DNA of 64,000 nucleotides from Oceanospirillales bacterium (GTDB taxonomy: Bacteria > Pseudomonadota > Gammaproteobacteria > Pseudomonadales > Endozoicomonadaceae): the NCBI GenBank assembly GCA_004762125.1, contig SIHQ01000005.1, positions 124,001 through 188,000 of the forward strand, given 5' to 3'. Below the pieces are notes generated by a model. That model worked only from the letters and a program-made list of their open reading frames with translations, was not told where the DNA came from and made no database searches. Made by a program: the position numbers and the translations under genes. Every line of letters begins with the position of its first letter. The first letter of the stretch is position 1. This document shows, piece after piece, positions 37,846 to 46,758 of this stretch.

Positions 37846-38649
37846 TTAGAGATAGCGATCAAAAAGCTGTTTCAAACCCAATCCTGGATCAGTCTTTCGC
37901 ATGAAGGCTTCACCCACCAGAAAACTGTTGATGTTCTTGGCAAACATCGCATCAACATCATCCGTCGTATGAATGCCACTTTCGGTGATGATCTGTCTGC
38001 CCTTTGGAATCTTTGGCAGGAGATCAAAGGTGTTATCTAGGGTTACTTCAAAGGTATGCAGATTCCGGTTATTAACACCGAGAAGTGTTCCTTCAAGTGG
38101 CAAGGCTCTTTCTAGTTCGTCGGCACCGTGAACTTCTACCAGTACATCCATACCCAGTTCCTGAGCAATGCCGTTATATTCCTGCAACTGTGAATCTGAC
38201 AGGCAGGAAACGATTAGAAGAATACAGTCAGCACCGATCATTCTGGATTCATAAACCTGATAGGGATCAACCATGAAATCTTTGCGAAGAACGGGTAGGG
38301 CACAGGCACCACGAGCTTCCAGTAGATAACTTTCCGCCCCTTGGAAGAAGTCCTTGTCAGTCAATACCGACAGACAGCTGGCACCTGCTTGTTCATAGCT
38401 TTTGGCAATGCTGGCGGGTTGGAAGTTTTCTCTGATAACGCCCTTACTGGGTGAAGCTTTCTTGATTTCAGCAATAATGGCTGCTTTGTTCAGACAGCTG
38501 CGTTGATTAAGGCTGTTGGCAAAGCCACGAACGGCATCAGCTTCGGCAGCTCTGGCTTTCACCTCTGCAAGAGAGAGTGAGGCCAGTCGTTCAGCCACTT
38601 CTTCCTGTTTACGCTGAACAATGGTGTTAAGAATAGTAGGCATGCTCAT
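37846..38649 (-). CDS. trpC: Indole-3-glycerol phosphate synthase
   Basis: This enzyme closes the indole ring in tryptophan synthesis. The product is 267 residues from the ATG at 38649 (an upstream in-frame ATG at 38673 would overlap trpD). Landmarks are [65 protein letters not shown] and [12 protein letters not shown]. There is no fused PRAI (TrpF) domain, unlike enterics. It is the last gene of trpGDC. Confidence 0.96.
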   Translation of the reverse strand: MSMPTILNTIVQRKQEEVAERLASLSLAEVKARAAEADAVRGFANSLNQRSCLNKAAIIAEIKKASPSKGVIRENFQPASIAKSYEQAGASCLSVLTDKDFFQGAESYLLEARGACALPVLRKDFMVDPYQVYESRMIGADCILLIVSCLSDSQLQEYNGIAQELGMDVLVEVHGADELERALPLEGTLLGVNNRNLHTFEVTLDNTFDLLPKIPKGRQIITESGIHTTDDVDAMFAKNINSFLVGEAFMRKTDPGLGLKQLFDRYL

Positions 38650-38656
38650 GGCTGTA

Positions 38657-39697
38657 TCATTCTCCGCTTGCAAAGACTTGAGTGAAACTGGCTAGCTCAT
38701 TAATCTTCTGTAGAGCCATACCACTGGCAATAGCATCTTGAGCCATTTCGACGCCCTGTTCGAAATTATCTGCGACACCGGATACATAAATGGCAGCCCC
38801 GGCGTTTAGCGCAATCATGTCGGCCGCTTTACTGGCGTAAGTTCCTTTCTGCTTACCCAGAGCGTCTTTGATCAGCATGAGAGAGTCGTTTGCATCGTCG
38901 ACACTGAGGCCAATGAGGCTCCGGGAGTCGATGTCAAAATCTTCAGGTTTGATCTTGTACTCGTTGATCACACCGTTTTTGAGTTCTACCACCAGTGTTT
39001 CACTGGCAATGCTGATTTCATCCAGCCCATCAACAGAATGAACCACCAGTACATGTTTGTTGCCCAGCTCTCGCAGAACCTCGGCCATAGCTCGGCAGAG
39101 CTCCTGTGAGAAGACACCAATAACCAGGTTCTCAACACCGGCAGGATTGGATAGAGGGCCAAGAATGTTGAAGATGGTTCTGACACCTAACTCACGACGG
39201 ACAGCGACTACATTTTTCATGGCGGAATGGTGAGCAGGTGCAAACATAAAACCTACACCGATCTCTTCTGCACAACGTGCTACCTGCTCCGGTGAAATGG
39301 TCAGGTTAATACCGGCTTTTTCCAGCAGATCTGCACTGCCACTGGAGCTGGAGACACCACGGTTACCATGTTTGGCAACCCTTGCTCCGGCTGCTGCAGC
39401 GACAAAAGAGGAAGCAGAGGAAACATTGAACAGATGTGCGCCGTCACCGCCGGTACCGACGATATCGATCAGGTGCTCTGCCTTAATGTCAACGTGAGTG
39501 GCCATCTTTCGCATTACGGTTGCGGCACCCGTGATCTCGTCAATGGATTCACTCTTCATACGAAGACCGATCAGAAAGGCGGCTATCTGAGCTTCTGTAC
39601 ACTGGCCTGTCATGATGTCCGACATGACATTAATCATGTCGTCACGGCTGAGATCCAGATTACAAGTCACACGACTGATTGCTTCTTTTATATTCAT
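38657..39697 (-). CDS. trpD: Anthranilate phosphoribosyltransferase
   Basis: The product is 346 residues and transfers phosphoribose to anthranilate. Visible are the [20 protein letters not shown] phosphate loop, [18 protein letters not shown] and [12 protein letters not shown]. It is not fused to TrpG. AAGGAG lies nine bases before the ATG. It lies 18 bases after trpG and 7 bases before trpC, so the three are one operon. Confidence 0.96.
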   Translation of the reverse strand: MNIKEAISRVTCNLDLSRDDMINVMSDIMTGQCTEAQIAAFLIGLRMKSESIDEITGAATVMRKMATHVDIKAEHLIDIVGTGGDGAHLFNVSSASSFVAAAAGARVAKHGNRGVSSSSGSADLLEKAGINLTISPEQVARCAEEIGVGFMFAPAHHSAMKNVVAVRRELGVRTIFNILGPLSNPAGVENLVIGVFSQELCRAMAEVLRELGNKHVLVVHSVDGLDEISIASETLVVELKNGVINEYKIKPEDFDIDSRSLIGLSVDDANDSLMLIKDALGKQKGTYASKAADMIALNAGAAIYVSGVADNFEQGVEMAQDAIASGMALQKINELASFTQVFASGE

Positions 39698-39715
39698 CGT
39701 TCGTACTCCTTCGGT

Positions 39716-40333
39716 CTACTCTGATGCCGTATGGTTGGCAGTGTCTTTAAGAGCTGTCTCTTTAAGAAAGTTGGCAAGCATGTCATGGCCTCTATCGGTC
39801 ATGATGGATTCAGGGTGGAATTGCACGCCTTCCATAGGCAGCGTTTTATGACGTATCCCCATGATTTCATCCATGGTGTCATCTTCTTTTTGAGTCCAGG
39901 CCGTAATTTCAAAACAGTCCGGCAGGCTTTCTTTCTCAACCACCAGAGAGTGGTAGCGAGTTGTTGTCACTGGATTGGGCAGTCCGGTAAAAACACCTTT
40001 GTTGTTGTGATAGACCGGAGACATCTTGCCATGCATAACCTGACGGGCTCGCACGACTTTACCGCCAAACACCTGTCCCATGCTCTGGTGGCCCAGGCAA
40101 ACACCCAAAATGGGTTTTTTCCCCTTGAAGTGCTCAATGGTTGCCATTGAGATCCCGGCTTCATTAGGAGTACAGGGGCCTGGTGAAATAACAATCTGGT
40201 CAGGATTCAGTGTTTCAATGTCTTCAATGGTTATTTCATCGTTACGATGAACTTCAACGTGCTCATTCAGCTCGCCAAAGTATTGCACCAGATTCCAGGT
40301 AAAGGAGTCATAGTTATCGATCATTAACAGCAT
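39716..40333 (-). CDS. trpG: Anthranilate synthase glutamine amidotransferase subunit
   Basis: The product is 205 residues, the class I amidotransferase that supplies ammonia to TrpE. The nucleophile is in [11 protein letters not shown], the catalytic His/Glu in GVQFHPES, and [11 protein letters not shown] forms the oxyanion region. Its partner trpE lies 14 kb away because a mobile element occupies the gap. GGGA precedes the ATG. The operon now needs a promoter in the 120 bases between trpG and the element's end, or one inside the element. Confidence 0.96.
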   Translation of the reverse strand: MLLMIDNYDSFTWNLVQYFGELNEHVEVHRNDEITIEDIETLNPDQIVISPGPCTPNEAGISMATIEHFKGKKPILGVCLGHQSMGQVFGGKVVRARQVMHGKMSPVYHNNKGVFTGLPNPVTTTRYHSLVVEKESLPDCFEITAWTQKEDDTMDEIMGIRHKTLPMEGVQFHPESIMTDRGHDMLANFLKETALKDTANHTASE

Positions 40334-40649
40334 ACTTAATCCCGTTTCTTACTATTCTTAAGTGTTCCTTGAAAGGTTCTAACATGCTGATTTGGCAGGA
40401 TTTTCAAGGATTTATTGTTTCTATCTGTTTAACATTGTTTCAGATTATGTAGCACTTTTTGTGTACCCCAGTGTGTACCCCAGTGTGTACCCCGGAGTGA
40501 AATAGTTGACGTTTTTTCACTTAAAAATACCTCGGGGTACACACGAGACATTTTCTGGGGTACACATTTTCCCTGAAAGCCTTGCTATCAGAGGTCTGTA
40601 GACGATGTGAAAGCAGTATGAAGCGAACCGAGATTTAAAGGTACGGTTA
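40334..40649. promoter_or_regulatory. trpG-integrase intergenic region with integrase-type arm sites
   Basis: Bases 40334-40456 are the residual trpG upstream region. Five GTGTACCCC nonamers (three direct, two inverted) follow between 40461 and 40565, directly upstream of the integrase gene, where integrase or excisionase binding could also repress int. No other gene is seen. Confidence 0.55.
40457..40483. other. Left 27-bp direct repeat (putative att/integrase site)
   Basis: TTTTGTGTACCCCAGTGTGT followed by ACCCCAG is identical to 54355-54381. The repeat is part of a tandem GTGTACCCC array with 12-bp period (40461, 40473, 40485), and two inverted copies lie nearby at 40534-40542 and 40557-40565. 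Such clustered nonamers are typical of integrase arm-type sites, so the strand-exchange core could lie just beside them. Confidence 0.65.
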
Positions 40650-41933
40650 ATGCTGACTCAAAAGAAGCTCGATGGCCTACGTCCCAAGGCTTCGGAATAT
40701 ACCATAGCTGATAGAGACGGTCTGTATATCAGGATCAGACAGACTGGGGCTATGGCTTGGATCTTTAGGTACAGATATCTGAAGAAGCCGGTACGTATCA
40801 CCATCGGTAATTATGACCGTAACAATCCAGAAAAAGGTTATTCACTCGTGCAAGCCAGAGACGAAGCTCGGAGATTGCTGGGTATGCTGGAGCGTGGAAG
40901 CGATCCCAAGCAAGTATTGGCCGAAGAGGAAACAGCCAAGGTTAGGGAGAAGGAGAAAGAGCAAAAAACCTTTGCCAAACTGGTTAAAGAGTTTGACGAG
41001 AAAATACTGAGCCAGAGGGTAAGGCCTGAATCACCACGCCGGATGCTGGCAAAAGACGTATTGCCTTATATAGGGCATAAACCAGCAGAAGATGTGACTC
41101 GTAAGGAGCTGTTGAAGCTTTTGGACAATGTAGCCAACCGGAAACACTCCAGAACTTATAGAGAAGGAGCTCCTACATCGGCAAACCGACTGTTGTCATT
41201 ATTGAAACAGCTATTCCGTTATGCCTGCCAACGGGAATTGGTTCCATTCAATCCATTGGCAGATATTACTAAAGATGTTGTGGGTGGTCGGGAAGAGTCC
41301 AGAGATAGAGCTCTGAATGAGTCAGAGCTGAGAATCTTACTTACTGAATGCCAGTCATGGAAAACGGCAGAGCAGAACCTTTTATTCCTTCGTTTCCTGC
41401 TGGGTAGTGGTCAAAGAGTCGGCACTTGTTCTGGAGCAACCTGGGAAGAGTTCGACCTTGAAGAAGGGATATGGCATATCCCACCATCGAGCAAGACAAG
41501 GGCGACAAAATCGAATAGTAATAATGTGCGACGGTTGCCTTTGTCAGATTACCTGCTGGAAACATTAAAGAAACAGCGCCGGTACAGTGCAGTGAGTACC
41601 TATGTTTGGCCTCCACTACGTAGCACTGACCTGAATAAGCCTTTTAATTACCAGTCATTCAACCTGCTATTAATCAATAACAAGTTTGCTGGTCTGGATC
41701 ATTTCACACCACACGACTTACGCCGGACAATGGCAACCCGTATGGCTGATCTGGAGATAGCTCCCCATATCCCGGAGAAAATCATGGGACATGAGTTGGG
41801 GGGAGTGATGCAGGTGTATAACCGTGCGGAGTACTTCAAGGAGCAGTTAAAGGCTCTGAATATCTGGGGTAATTACCTGAAGGGGCTGGAATCAACCAAC
41901 GTAATACAGCTATCAGGAAGGAGACAGAGATAA
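40650..41933 (+). CDS. int: P4-type tyrosine site-specific integrase
   Basis: The product is 427 residues: an N-terminal DUF4102-type arm-binding domain (MLTQKKLDGLRPKASEYTIA then DRDGLYIRI), a SAM-like core-binding domain, and a C-terminal catalytic domain. The catalytic residues are Arg256 (GQRVG), His355 and Arg358 (HDLRR), His381 (GHELG) and Tyr390 (VYNRAEY), so it looks active. It reads into the element and away from trpG. The putative arm sites lie just upstream, and a strong terminator follows. Confidence 0.93.
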   Translation: MLTQKKLDGLRPKASEYTIADRDGLYIRIRQTGAMAWIFRYRYLKKPVRITIGNYDRNNPEKGYSLVQARDEARRLLGMLERGSDPKQVLAEEETAKVREKEKEQKTFAKLVKEFDEKILSQRVRPESPRRMLAKDVLPYIGHKPAEDVTRKELLKLLDNVANRKHSRTYREGAPTSANRLLSLLKQLFRYACQRELVPFNPLADITKDVVGGREESRDRALNESELRILLTECQSWKTAEQNLLFLRFLLGSGQRVGTCSGATWEEFDLEEGIWHIPPSSKTRATKSNSNNVRRLPLSDYLLETLKKQRRYSAVSTYVWPPLRSTDLNKPFNYQSFNLLLINNKFAGLDHFTPHDLRRTMATRMADLEIAPHIPEKIMGHELGGVMQVYNRAEYFKEQLKALNIWGNYLKGLESTNVIQLSGRRQR

Positions 41934-41962
41934 ACAGCTTAAAACACGAACTATATTAAAAA

Positions 41963-41991
41963 GGGCTGGTGGTCATACCAGCCCTTTTTTT
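41963..41991 (+). terminator. Rho-independent terminator after int
   Basis: GGGCTGGT (41963-41970) pairs with ACCAGCCC (41977-41984) and is followed by a T-run to 41991. Confidence 0.9.
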
Positions 41992-42016
41992 GTTTCCAAT
42001 AACCCGAGATCGACGA

Positions 42017-42634
42017 ATGAACGAATTGTCAGAAAGGCGCATTTTGTGCAACCTTCACGAATATAGCTTTGATTTGGTCGCCATGCTTCAAGGTGGTATT
42101 ACCGATCCCGGAAACTATTGGTATCAACAGGGTTTTAGCATAAGTGCTATTCCAAAGGATCATCCTCTAAAGAGCACTGTCCTTACATTGAAAACTTGTC
42201 TTATAGATTGGCTGAATCAGACAGATAAAATATATTCGTGCACTGATGTATTCCTTGATCGTTTATCGGATGGGAAAATAGCAAGGGGAATGATACCTGC
42301 CAGTCTTGCTCGTGAATGGGTTGCACCATTCCTTGATTCATTTCCGTTTGGCGTTACTGATCCTGCGGTACTAGATGATTATTTTGGTCATCCTGAAGCA
42401 GACGATCCTCGAATGATTGTTATCAAAAATGTTTTGCATTTAGAACGGGCTGATTTATTCAGGGCGGCCATAGAAGCACGAACAGATATTGAGTTAAATC
42501 CTCCTGGAGGCAGTACGCCCCAACGAACTAACCGGGCTGCACTGGAGGAGTTTGTGGAAACAAACTATCCAACGATTGAAGGCCAAACTAAGGAGCATGT
42601 GATTGTTACAGCTAATCCTGACAGAACGGTTTAG
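42017..42634 (+). CDS. Unrecognised protein
   Basis: The product is 205 residues from the ATG at 42017; a GTG-started longer frame (41969) would overlap the integrase terminator. No signal peptide, membrane segment or known motif is seen. The sequence is mixed-charge and probably globular and helical (LAREWVAPFLDSFPFG, DYFGHPEADDPRMIVIKNVL). Ribosome-site quality is poor. It lies between int and the AlpA-like regulator. Confidence 0.6.
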   Translation: MNELSERRILCNLHEYSFDLVAMLQGGITDPGNYWYQQGFSISAIPKDHPLKSTVLTLKTCLIDWLNQTDKIYSCTDVFLDRLSDGKIARGMIPASLAREWVAPFLDSFPFGVTDPAVLDDYFGHPEADDPRMIVIKNVLHLERADLFRAAIEARTDIELNPPGGSTPQRTNRAALEEFVETNYPTIEGQTKEHVIVTANPDRTV

Positions 42635-42775
42635 TAGAGGTAAAAACAATAGATACCACAAGGGTTGTAGTAGTTACCAGAGGTAAAAGAAAGGAGTCGC
42701 CTATGTTACCTCTGGTTGCCCGCACTGGGTCTCTAAACAATATTAAGTCCATTGTTTTCAACCGGAGTGCTGACA

Positions 42776-43003
42776 ATGGCGGACATGAAATACCACGAAA
42801 AAATCAAAGCTCTTTATGGTGTGCCTGACGTTATGGTTAAGGAGCCAGAGCGGTTGCTGTTGACTGCTATTGGTAGAACAACAGCCTGGAGAATGGAAAG
42901 AGACGGGAAGTTCCCTAAACGCAGAACACAATCATCTAACCATGTTTCATGGTCAATGGCAGACCTTATGGAGTGGGTTGATAACAGGGACGGTGGAGCA
43001 TGA
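42776..43003 (+). CDS. AlpA-family helix-turn-helix regulator/excisionase
   Basis: The product is 75 residues. AIGRTTAWRMERDGKFPKRR is the MerR-like helix-turn-helix and wing typical of AlpA/P4 Vis-type proteins, followed by VSWSMADLMEWVDNR. Members control integrase transcription and excision of P4-like elements. An in-frame ATG at 42752 is also possible. It is the first gene of the rightward block leading to replication genes. Confidence 0.85.
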   Translation: MADMKYHEKIKALYGVPDVMVKEPERLLLTAIGRTTAWRMERDGKFPKRRTQSSNHVSWSMADLMEWVDNRDGGA

Positions 43004-43485
43004 ATACACATCTGCATACTGTCCACACTGTTTCATGCAATCCCGTATTGACCCACACAAAACCTATCTGTATTGTTTACCGTGCTCTGGCAAAATCCAG
43101 AGCCCGGATTTGCACCCGGCAATATACAAGGCGCAACAGTCGCCCATTAAGCGGCTTTTTTTTTGTTGCGGATTCACAGCACGTCCAGTTTATGACGGGC
43201 TGGAAGGGCTATCTTCGGATAGGCCGGTTTCCTTGTATACCGGTAGTGCAAACCTTTCCAGTCTGTCACCAGTCAAGTTTTGCACCTTGGGTGGCAGACT
43301 CCAGAAATACAAGGAGTCCGCCCTTCATGGCAATTTATCGCCTCGCCGTTCTTACCGGCAACACTACTCGCTTATCTAACTGCACAGTCATCGACCACAA
43401 AACTATCCAAGCCACCAGCTACCGGAATGCAGTTGCTATGGCTCTCTCCCTGAATGCTCTTGTCATTTCATGGAGAGCTCTCTAA
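43000..43485 (+). CDS. Putative Ash/Icd-like satellite protein (overlapping frames)
   Basis: A 161-codon frame starts within the end of the AlpA-like gene (ATGA overlap). Its first third is low-quality. The later part, SGFFFVADSQHVQFMTGWKG onward, then RSPPFMAIYRLAVLTGNTTR, resembles the P4 Ash/host-division-inhibitor Icd family. An internal start at 43327 (MAIYRL) would give a short C-terminal product. The neighbouring +1 frame also reads family-like (FTARPVYDGLEGLSSDRPVS, then GGRLQKYKES), so the translated frame is not settled. It ends in TAATG, coupling to the next gene. Confidence 0.4.
   Translation: MNTHLHTVHTVSCNPVLTHTKPICIVYRALAKSRARICTRQYTRRNSRPLSGFFFVADSQHVQFMTGWKGYLRIGRFPCIPVVQTFPVCHQSSFAPWVADSRNTRSPPFMAIYRLAVLTGNTTRLSNCTVIDHKTIQATSYRNAVAMALSLNALVISWRAL
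43084..43164 (+). ncRNA. CI-RNA-like hairpin pair / early terminator in the satellite leader
   Basis: GCTCTGG (43084-43090) pairs with CCAGAGC (43097-43103). Farther on AGTCGC (43138-43143) pairs with GCGGCT (43151-43156), followed by nine T. A structured leader ending in an intrinsic terminator at this place resembles the P4 immunity region, where CI RNA causes premature termination. Function is inferred from position and structure only. Confidence 0.4.
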
Positions 43486-43694
43486 TGGATCGCATTCGGA
43501 TTCTTAATATTGCAGCTTGCATCGTTGTTGAAAAGCGTGGGCTCTTGAAGCTGAGCCTTAATACAGCCATTGAATTAAAAAACGACGAATTAAAAACATT
43601 CTGGGCAGAGCAACTGGCTGAATGTGATGCTGTTTATCGTGGCCTGGTAGATATTCAGGTACGTGAAATGAGCTTACGGGAAGATTCAGAATGA
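43485..43694 (+). CDS. Small unrecognised protein
   Basis: The product is 69 residues (MDRIRILNIAACIVVEKRGL at the N-terminus), acidic towards its end and probably helical. The ATG overlaps the previous stop (TAATG) and has GGAGAG upstream. It is coupled by ATGA to the next gene. Tight spacing supports a real gene in the satellite's rightward operon; no function is recognised. Confidence 0.6.
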   Translation: MDRIRILNIAACIVVEKRGLLKLSLNTAIELKNDELKTFWAEQLAECDAVYRGLVDIQVREMSLREDSE

Positions 43695-44128
43695 ACCACT
43701 CCCGCAAGCGAAAGATGATCCCTTTCGGGAACAGGCTGAATAGAAGAATATACAAATATTGTGAAGGCGTGAAAGGATCCGCCGTAGTTATTTTGTTTGC
43801 TGGTGGGCAAGAGGCTTGGGAGGAGGCAGAAAGTAATTCGCTAGCTTATTACAAAGAGTGGTTAAGCTGGCCTGGAAATATACTTTGTCTTCCTGAGATT
43901 ACGAGAGCAGCCAATTATCAGTACCCGGTGCAAAACCTTGATGTTCTGGTCTGGCTTACGAAATACCCTGACGAAATCGGTCTCGACATATTAATGGAGT
44001 TAGTAGATGCATTATTTTCTGATGGTGCTCGAAGCATTTGCTTTCAGTCTATTTACGCTGAACAAATAGAACCGGATTACAAACCGTACTACGGTTTTAA
44101 TCTTGAGATTGGAATATATCATGGATGA
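43691..44128 (+). CDS. Unrecognised protein upstream of the replication gene
   Basis: The product is 145 residues. It has a basic N-terminus (MNHSRKRKMIPFGNRLNRRI) and then a globular alpha/beta-like part (VVILFAGGQEAWEEAES, LCLPEITRAANY). Its start overlaps the previous stop by four bases and its end overlaps the DUF3987 gene by eight. No family recognised; the position suggests a role in replication or its control. Confidence 0.6.
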   Translation: MNHSRKRKMIPFGNRLNRRIYKYCEGVKGSAVVILFAGGQEAWEEAESNSLAYYKEWLSWPGNILCLPEITRAANYQYPVQNLDVLVWLTKYPDEIGLDILMELVDALFSDGARSICFQSIYAEQIEPDYKPYYGFNLEIGIYHG

Positions 44129-45545
44129 TATAAAGAGAGGTTTCAAAACCCTAATAGCTAACAAACCAGCTAGCACTGAGGTTGATTTAGAGGACTATTC
44201 AGAACCTGACTACACCCGAACACCACCAAAGGCGCACTCAGCAATGTTTCCAGGAATTCTTGGGGAGATAGTGGAAGCTGTTTGTTCTGAAACTGAAGCA
44301 GTGCCGGTTGCAGTTGGAGCCAATATTATTGCCCGATTTTCCGCAATGATTGGCAGGCCATCAAAACAACTGCCTGATGCACCAAGTTTTAGTATTGGTG
44401 ATAGTGAAATGCATTGCAGGCCGTTTTATCTGATCACTGGTGAAACAGGAAAAGGCCGAAAAGGAACATCTGACAAGCCCGCTCGCATCATATTTCAGCG
44501 GGTCGATCAGCTACTTTTTGAACGGCATAGTTTGATAAATAGTGCTGAGAATAAATCAGAGTTAGAGCAGTACTGGCCGCTGAATACTCATGGAGGAGGA
44601 TTGTCGACAGGTGAGGGTCTTGCTTATTTCCTTAGGGATGATCAGGAGGGCAAGGGTGGAGAGATAATACCTGGGCAACCTGATAAAAGGCTGTTTGTTG
44701 TTGAAGAGGAGTTTGCAAATGCTCTGGCGGTTTGCAAACGTGAACACAACACAATATCGGGCACTCTCAGAAAACTATGGGATGGGGAAACACTTTCACC
44801 ATTAACTAAGTCAGATAGGACGATAGCTAGCAACCCGCATGTATCTATTGTGGGGCATATAACAGCGTATGAGTTCATAGAGAAGTCTACTGGTAATGAC
44901 ATTGCTAACGGCCTTCTAAACAGATTTGTTGTTTTGTACTCCAAGCGTGAAAAACTGGTTGCTCTACCACAGAGAACAGCAGATTACGTAATAAACGACT
45001 TGGCTACAGTGCTGGCTGATGCAGTTGAATTTGGACAGGCTGCTGGTGGGCTTACTCTTGAACAAAGTGCTAAGGAATACTGGGAGCCTGAATACAACCG
45101 GCTTACTTGCTGTGAAGGTGGTAGAGCTATAAGTAGCTTGTTTGCTCGATCAGAACCTTATGCTCTTATGCATGCAGCTATTTTTGCATTATTAGATAAA
45201 CGAAAGTTTATTAATGTTGCTGACTTGAAAGCCGCACTTCATTGGGTGGAATACTGGCGACACTCATTAGTCTATATCTTCGATGGCGAACGAAAGCAGG
45301 TTGAAGCTGAAGTCGAATCATCTTTCGCTGACGAAGTCTATCAAGCGGTCTGTAAGATTAATAACGGTAAAGGGTGCACCAGAACAGAAATTAGCCATCA
45401 CTTTTGTCGTAATACATCTGCTGCTGAATATACCGCAGCTCTTGAAAAACTAATGGCGTCTGTGCCACCCAAGGTTAACTTGAAAAGGGTAAAGTTGCCG
45501 GGGAAAAGAAACAGGGTGAAAACTTATCATCCTATACGAAATTAA
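44121..45545 (+). CDS. DUF3987-family replication ATPase
   Basis: The product is 474 residues from the ATG at 44121. The P-loop-like GETGKGRKGTS, the Walker B-type LFVVEEEFANAL, VSIVGHITAYEF and GLLNRFVVLYSKRE are DUF3987 signatures, and this domain commonly replaces the helicase/primase of plasmids and satellites. The C-terminus carries a winged-helix-like stretch (GCTRTEISHHFCRNTSAAEY). Iteron-like repeats follow directly, so it is the likely replication initiator or helicase of the excised element. Confidence 0.8.
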   Translation: MDDIKRGFKTLIANKPASTEVDLEDYSEPDYTRTPPKAHSAMFPGILGEIVEAVCSETEAVPVAVGANIIARFSAMIGRPSKQLPDAPSFSIGDSEMHCRPFYLITGETGKGRKGTSDKPARIIFQRVDQLLFERHSLINSAENKSELEQYWPLNTHGGGLSTGEGLAYFLRDDQEGKGGEIIPGQPDKRLFVVEEEFANALAVCKREHNTISGTLRKLWDGETLSPLTKSDRTIASNPHVSIVGHITAYEFIEKSTGNDIANGLLNRFVVLYSKREKLVALPQRTADYVINDLATVLADAVEFGQAAGGLTLEQSAKEYWEPEYNRLTCCEGGRAISSLFARSEPYALMHAAIFALLDKRKFINVADLKAALHWVEYWRHSLVYIFDGERKQVEAEVESSFADEVYQAVCKINNGKGCTRTEISHHFCRNTSAAEYTAALEKLMASVPPKVNLKRVKLPGKRNRVKTYHPIRN

Positions 45546-45594
45546 CGAATCAACGAATTCTTCTTTGATCCCTTGGTAATCAAGGGTTTCAGCA

Positions 45595-45753
45595 TTCGTA
45601 GCCTGATTACGAAAAGTTCACATGAAACGAATCGCTCAAGATAAAATTTTGAATAATTCGTAACTTCTAAAAAGTTCGTAACCCTAATACGAATGGTCAG
45701 TGCTTAGAGCTTCAAGGCTTTAAGCATTTTTTCGTAAATTCGTAAAATTCGTA
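45595..45753. repeat. TTCGTAA iteron-like cluster, candidate replication origin
   Basis: TTCGTA(A) occurs at 45595, 45657, 45675, 45731, 45739 and 45748, and inverted as TTACGAA at 45607 and ATACGAA at 45688. The region is AT-rich, non-coding and immediately downstream of the DUF3987 replication gene. Clustered short repeats beside an initiator gene are what P4-like and plasmid origins look like. The last three copies are almost head-to-tail. Confidence 0.6.
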
Positions 45754-45781
45754 TAGGGATAAGTGTTTCGGAGCAGTACTA

Positions 45782-46726
45782 ATGCAAACGGCATTGCAGA
45801 TAAAAGAACCAAACCATTCAAGATCGATCTGGGCAGGCTCCCTGCTTTCAACGTCCACAAGTACCATCATGACGGTATTACTTCTGGCCTCTATCGGGCA
45901 GGGCTGGCTGTCAGTCCTGTTACTGGCTGCTGCTGGCTTGGGCTTTGAATTGTTGAAGTGGTCAAGCTGGCAGGATGCCTGGCAGAGCCATTACAGCCAC
46001 CAGCCGGACAAGAGAAACATACTGGCGGCATTGTGTGCGCTGGCGGTGATACTGTCCGTGATGGCCTCCATTGCTACCACCCGCAGCAACCTTGCGATAA
46101 GTGCCAGTGGCTACACAGTGGCAACTGAACAGAAGGCTCTGCTGCTGGATCAGATCAGGCAGAAGCAGGAAGCCATAGACGTATGCACGGCAGCAAACAG
46201 AATTACACTCTGTGCCCGTCCATTGCAGACAGAACTGTCTGAGCTGACCCACCAACTAAACAACCTGGTTATTCCTGCACCGGATGAAGCAACCGCACTG
46301 GTAATGGAGGTCGGCAAGTTATCCGGGCTGGCTTTTGATGAGTCCGCAACACTGGTGGTCGCTCTGGTTTCTATCATGCTGGATGCCTCAGGGTTGTACT
46401 TCCTGTATAAACAAACAGTAATGCAGGAGCCCGTTATACAGCCAATGCCTAGCACTGATGCAGAGGCGTTACCCGAACCTGAAAAGCCTGCTGGTGGACT
46501 GCATACGCATATACACGGTGATATGAATCTGTCTGTCAGCTTGGGCGTTGATGACCTACTGAAAAGGTCGCTGGAGTTGATCCAGTCAAAGCAGGTAAAA
46601 CCAAGTGTGCGGAGTTTGGCAGAGTCGCTGGAACTGCCACAACACACGGCACAAACCATTCTGCATTGGCTGGCTGATGCCGGGCATATCCAGCGGCAAG
46701 AAAGCGGTAGGGGCTACCTGCTTTGA
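45782..46726 (+). CDS. Membrane protein with C-terminal winged-helix-like domain
   Basis: The product is 314 residues. Hydrophobic segments lie at about 29-58 (IMTVLLLASIGQGWLSVLLL), 75-92 (ILAALCALAVILSVMASIA) and 195-212 (SATLVVALVSIMLDASGLYF). A helical region between them has CTAANRITLCARPL, and the C-terminal 60 residues (SVRSLAESLELPQHTAQTIL, HWLADAGHIQ) look like a winged helix-turn-helix. So it is a membrane-anchored, probably DNA-binding protein. No family recognised. It is first of a three-gene operon ending in the FtsZ-tail mimic, and lies just after the iteron cluster. Its base composition is richer in GC than the cargo that follows. Confidence 0.65.
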   Translation: MQTALQIKEPNHSRSIWAGSLLSTSTSTIMTVLLLASIGQGWLSVLLLAAAGLGFELLKWSSWQDAWQSHYSHQPDKRNILAALCALAVILSVMASIATTRSNLAISASGYTVATEQKALLLDQIRQKQEAIDVCTAANRITLCARPLQTELSELTHQLNNLVIPAPDEATALVMEVGKLSGLAFDESATLVVALVSIMLDASGLYFLYKQTVMQEPVIQPMPSTDAEALPEPEKPAGGLHTHIHGDMNLSVSLGVDDLLKRSLELIQSKQVKPSVRSLAESLELPQHTAQTILHWLADAGHIQRQESGRGYLL

Positions 46727-46758
46727 AGGAAAAAAAAGTTAATAGAGGAAATAAAAGT

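Noticed and set aside
40461-40493. CRISPR-like periodic repeat (GTGTACCCC every 12 bp)
   Set aside because: The units are too short, have no spacers, and there are no cas genes; integrase arm sites fit better.
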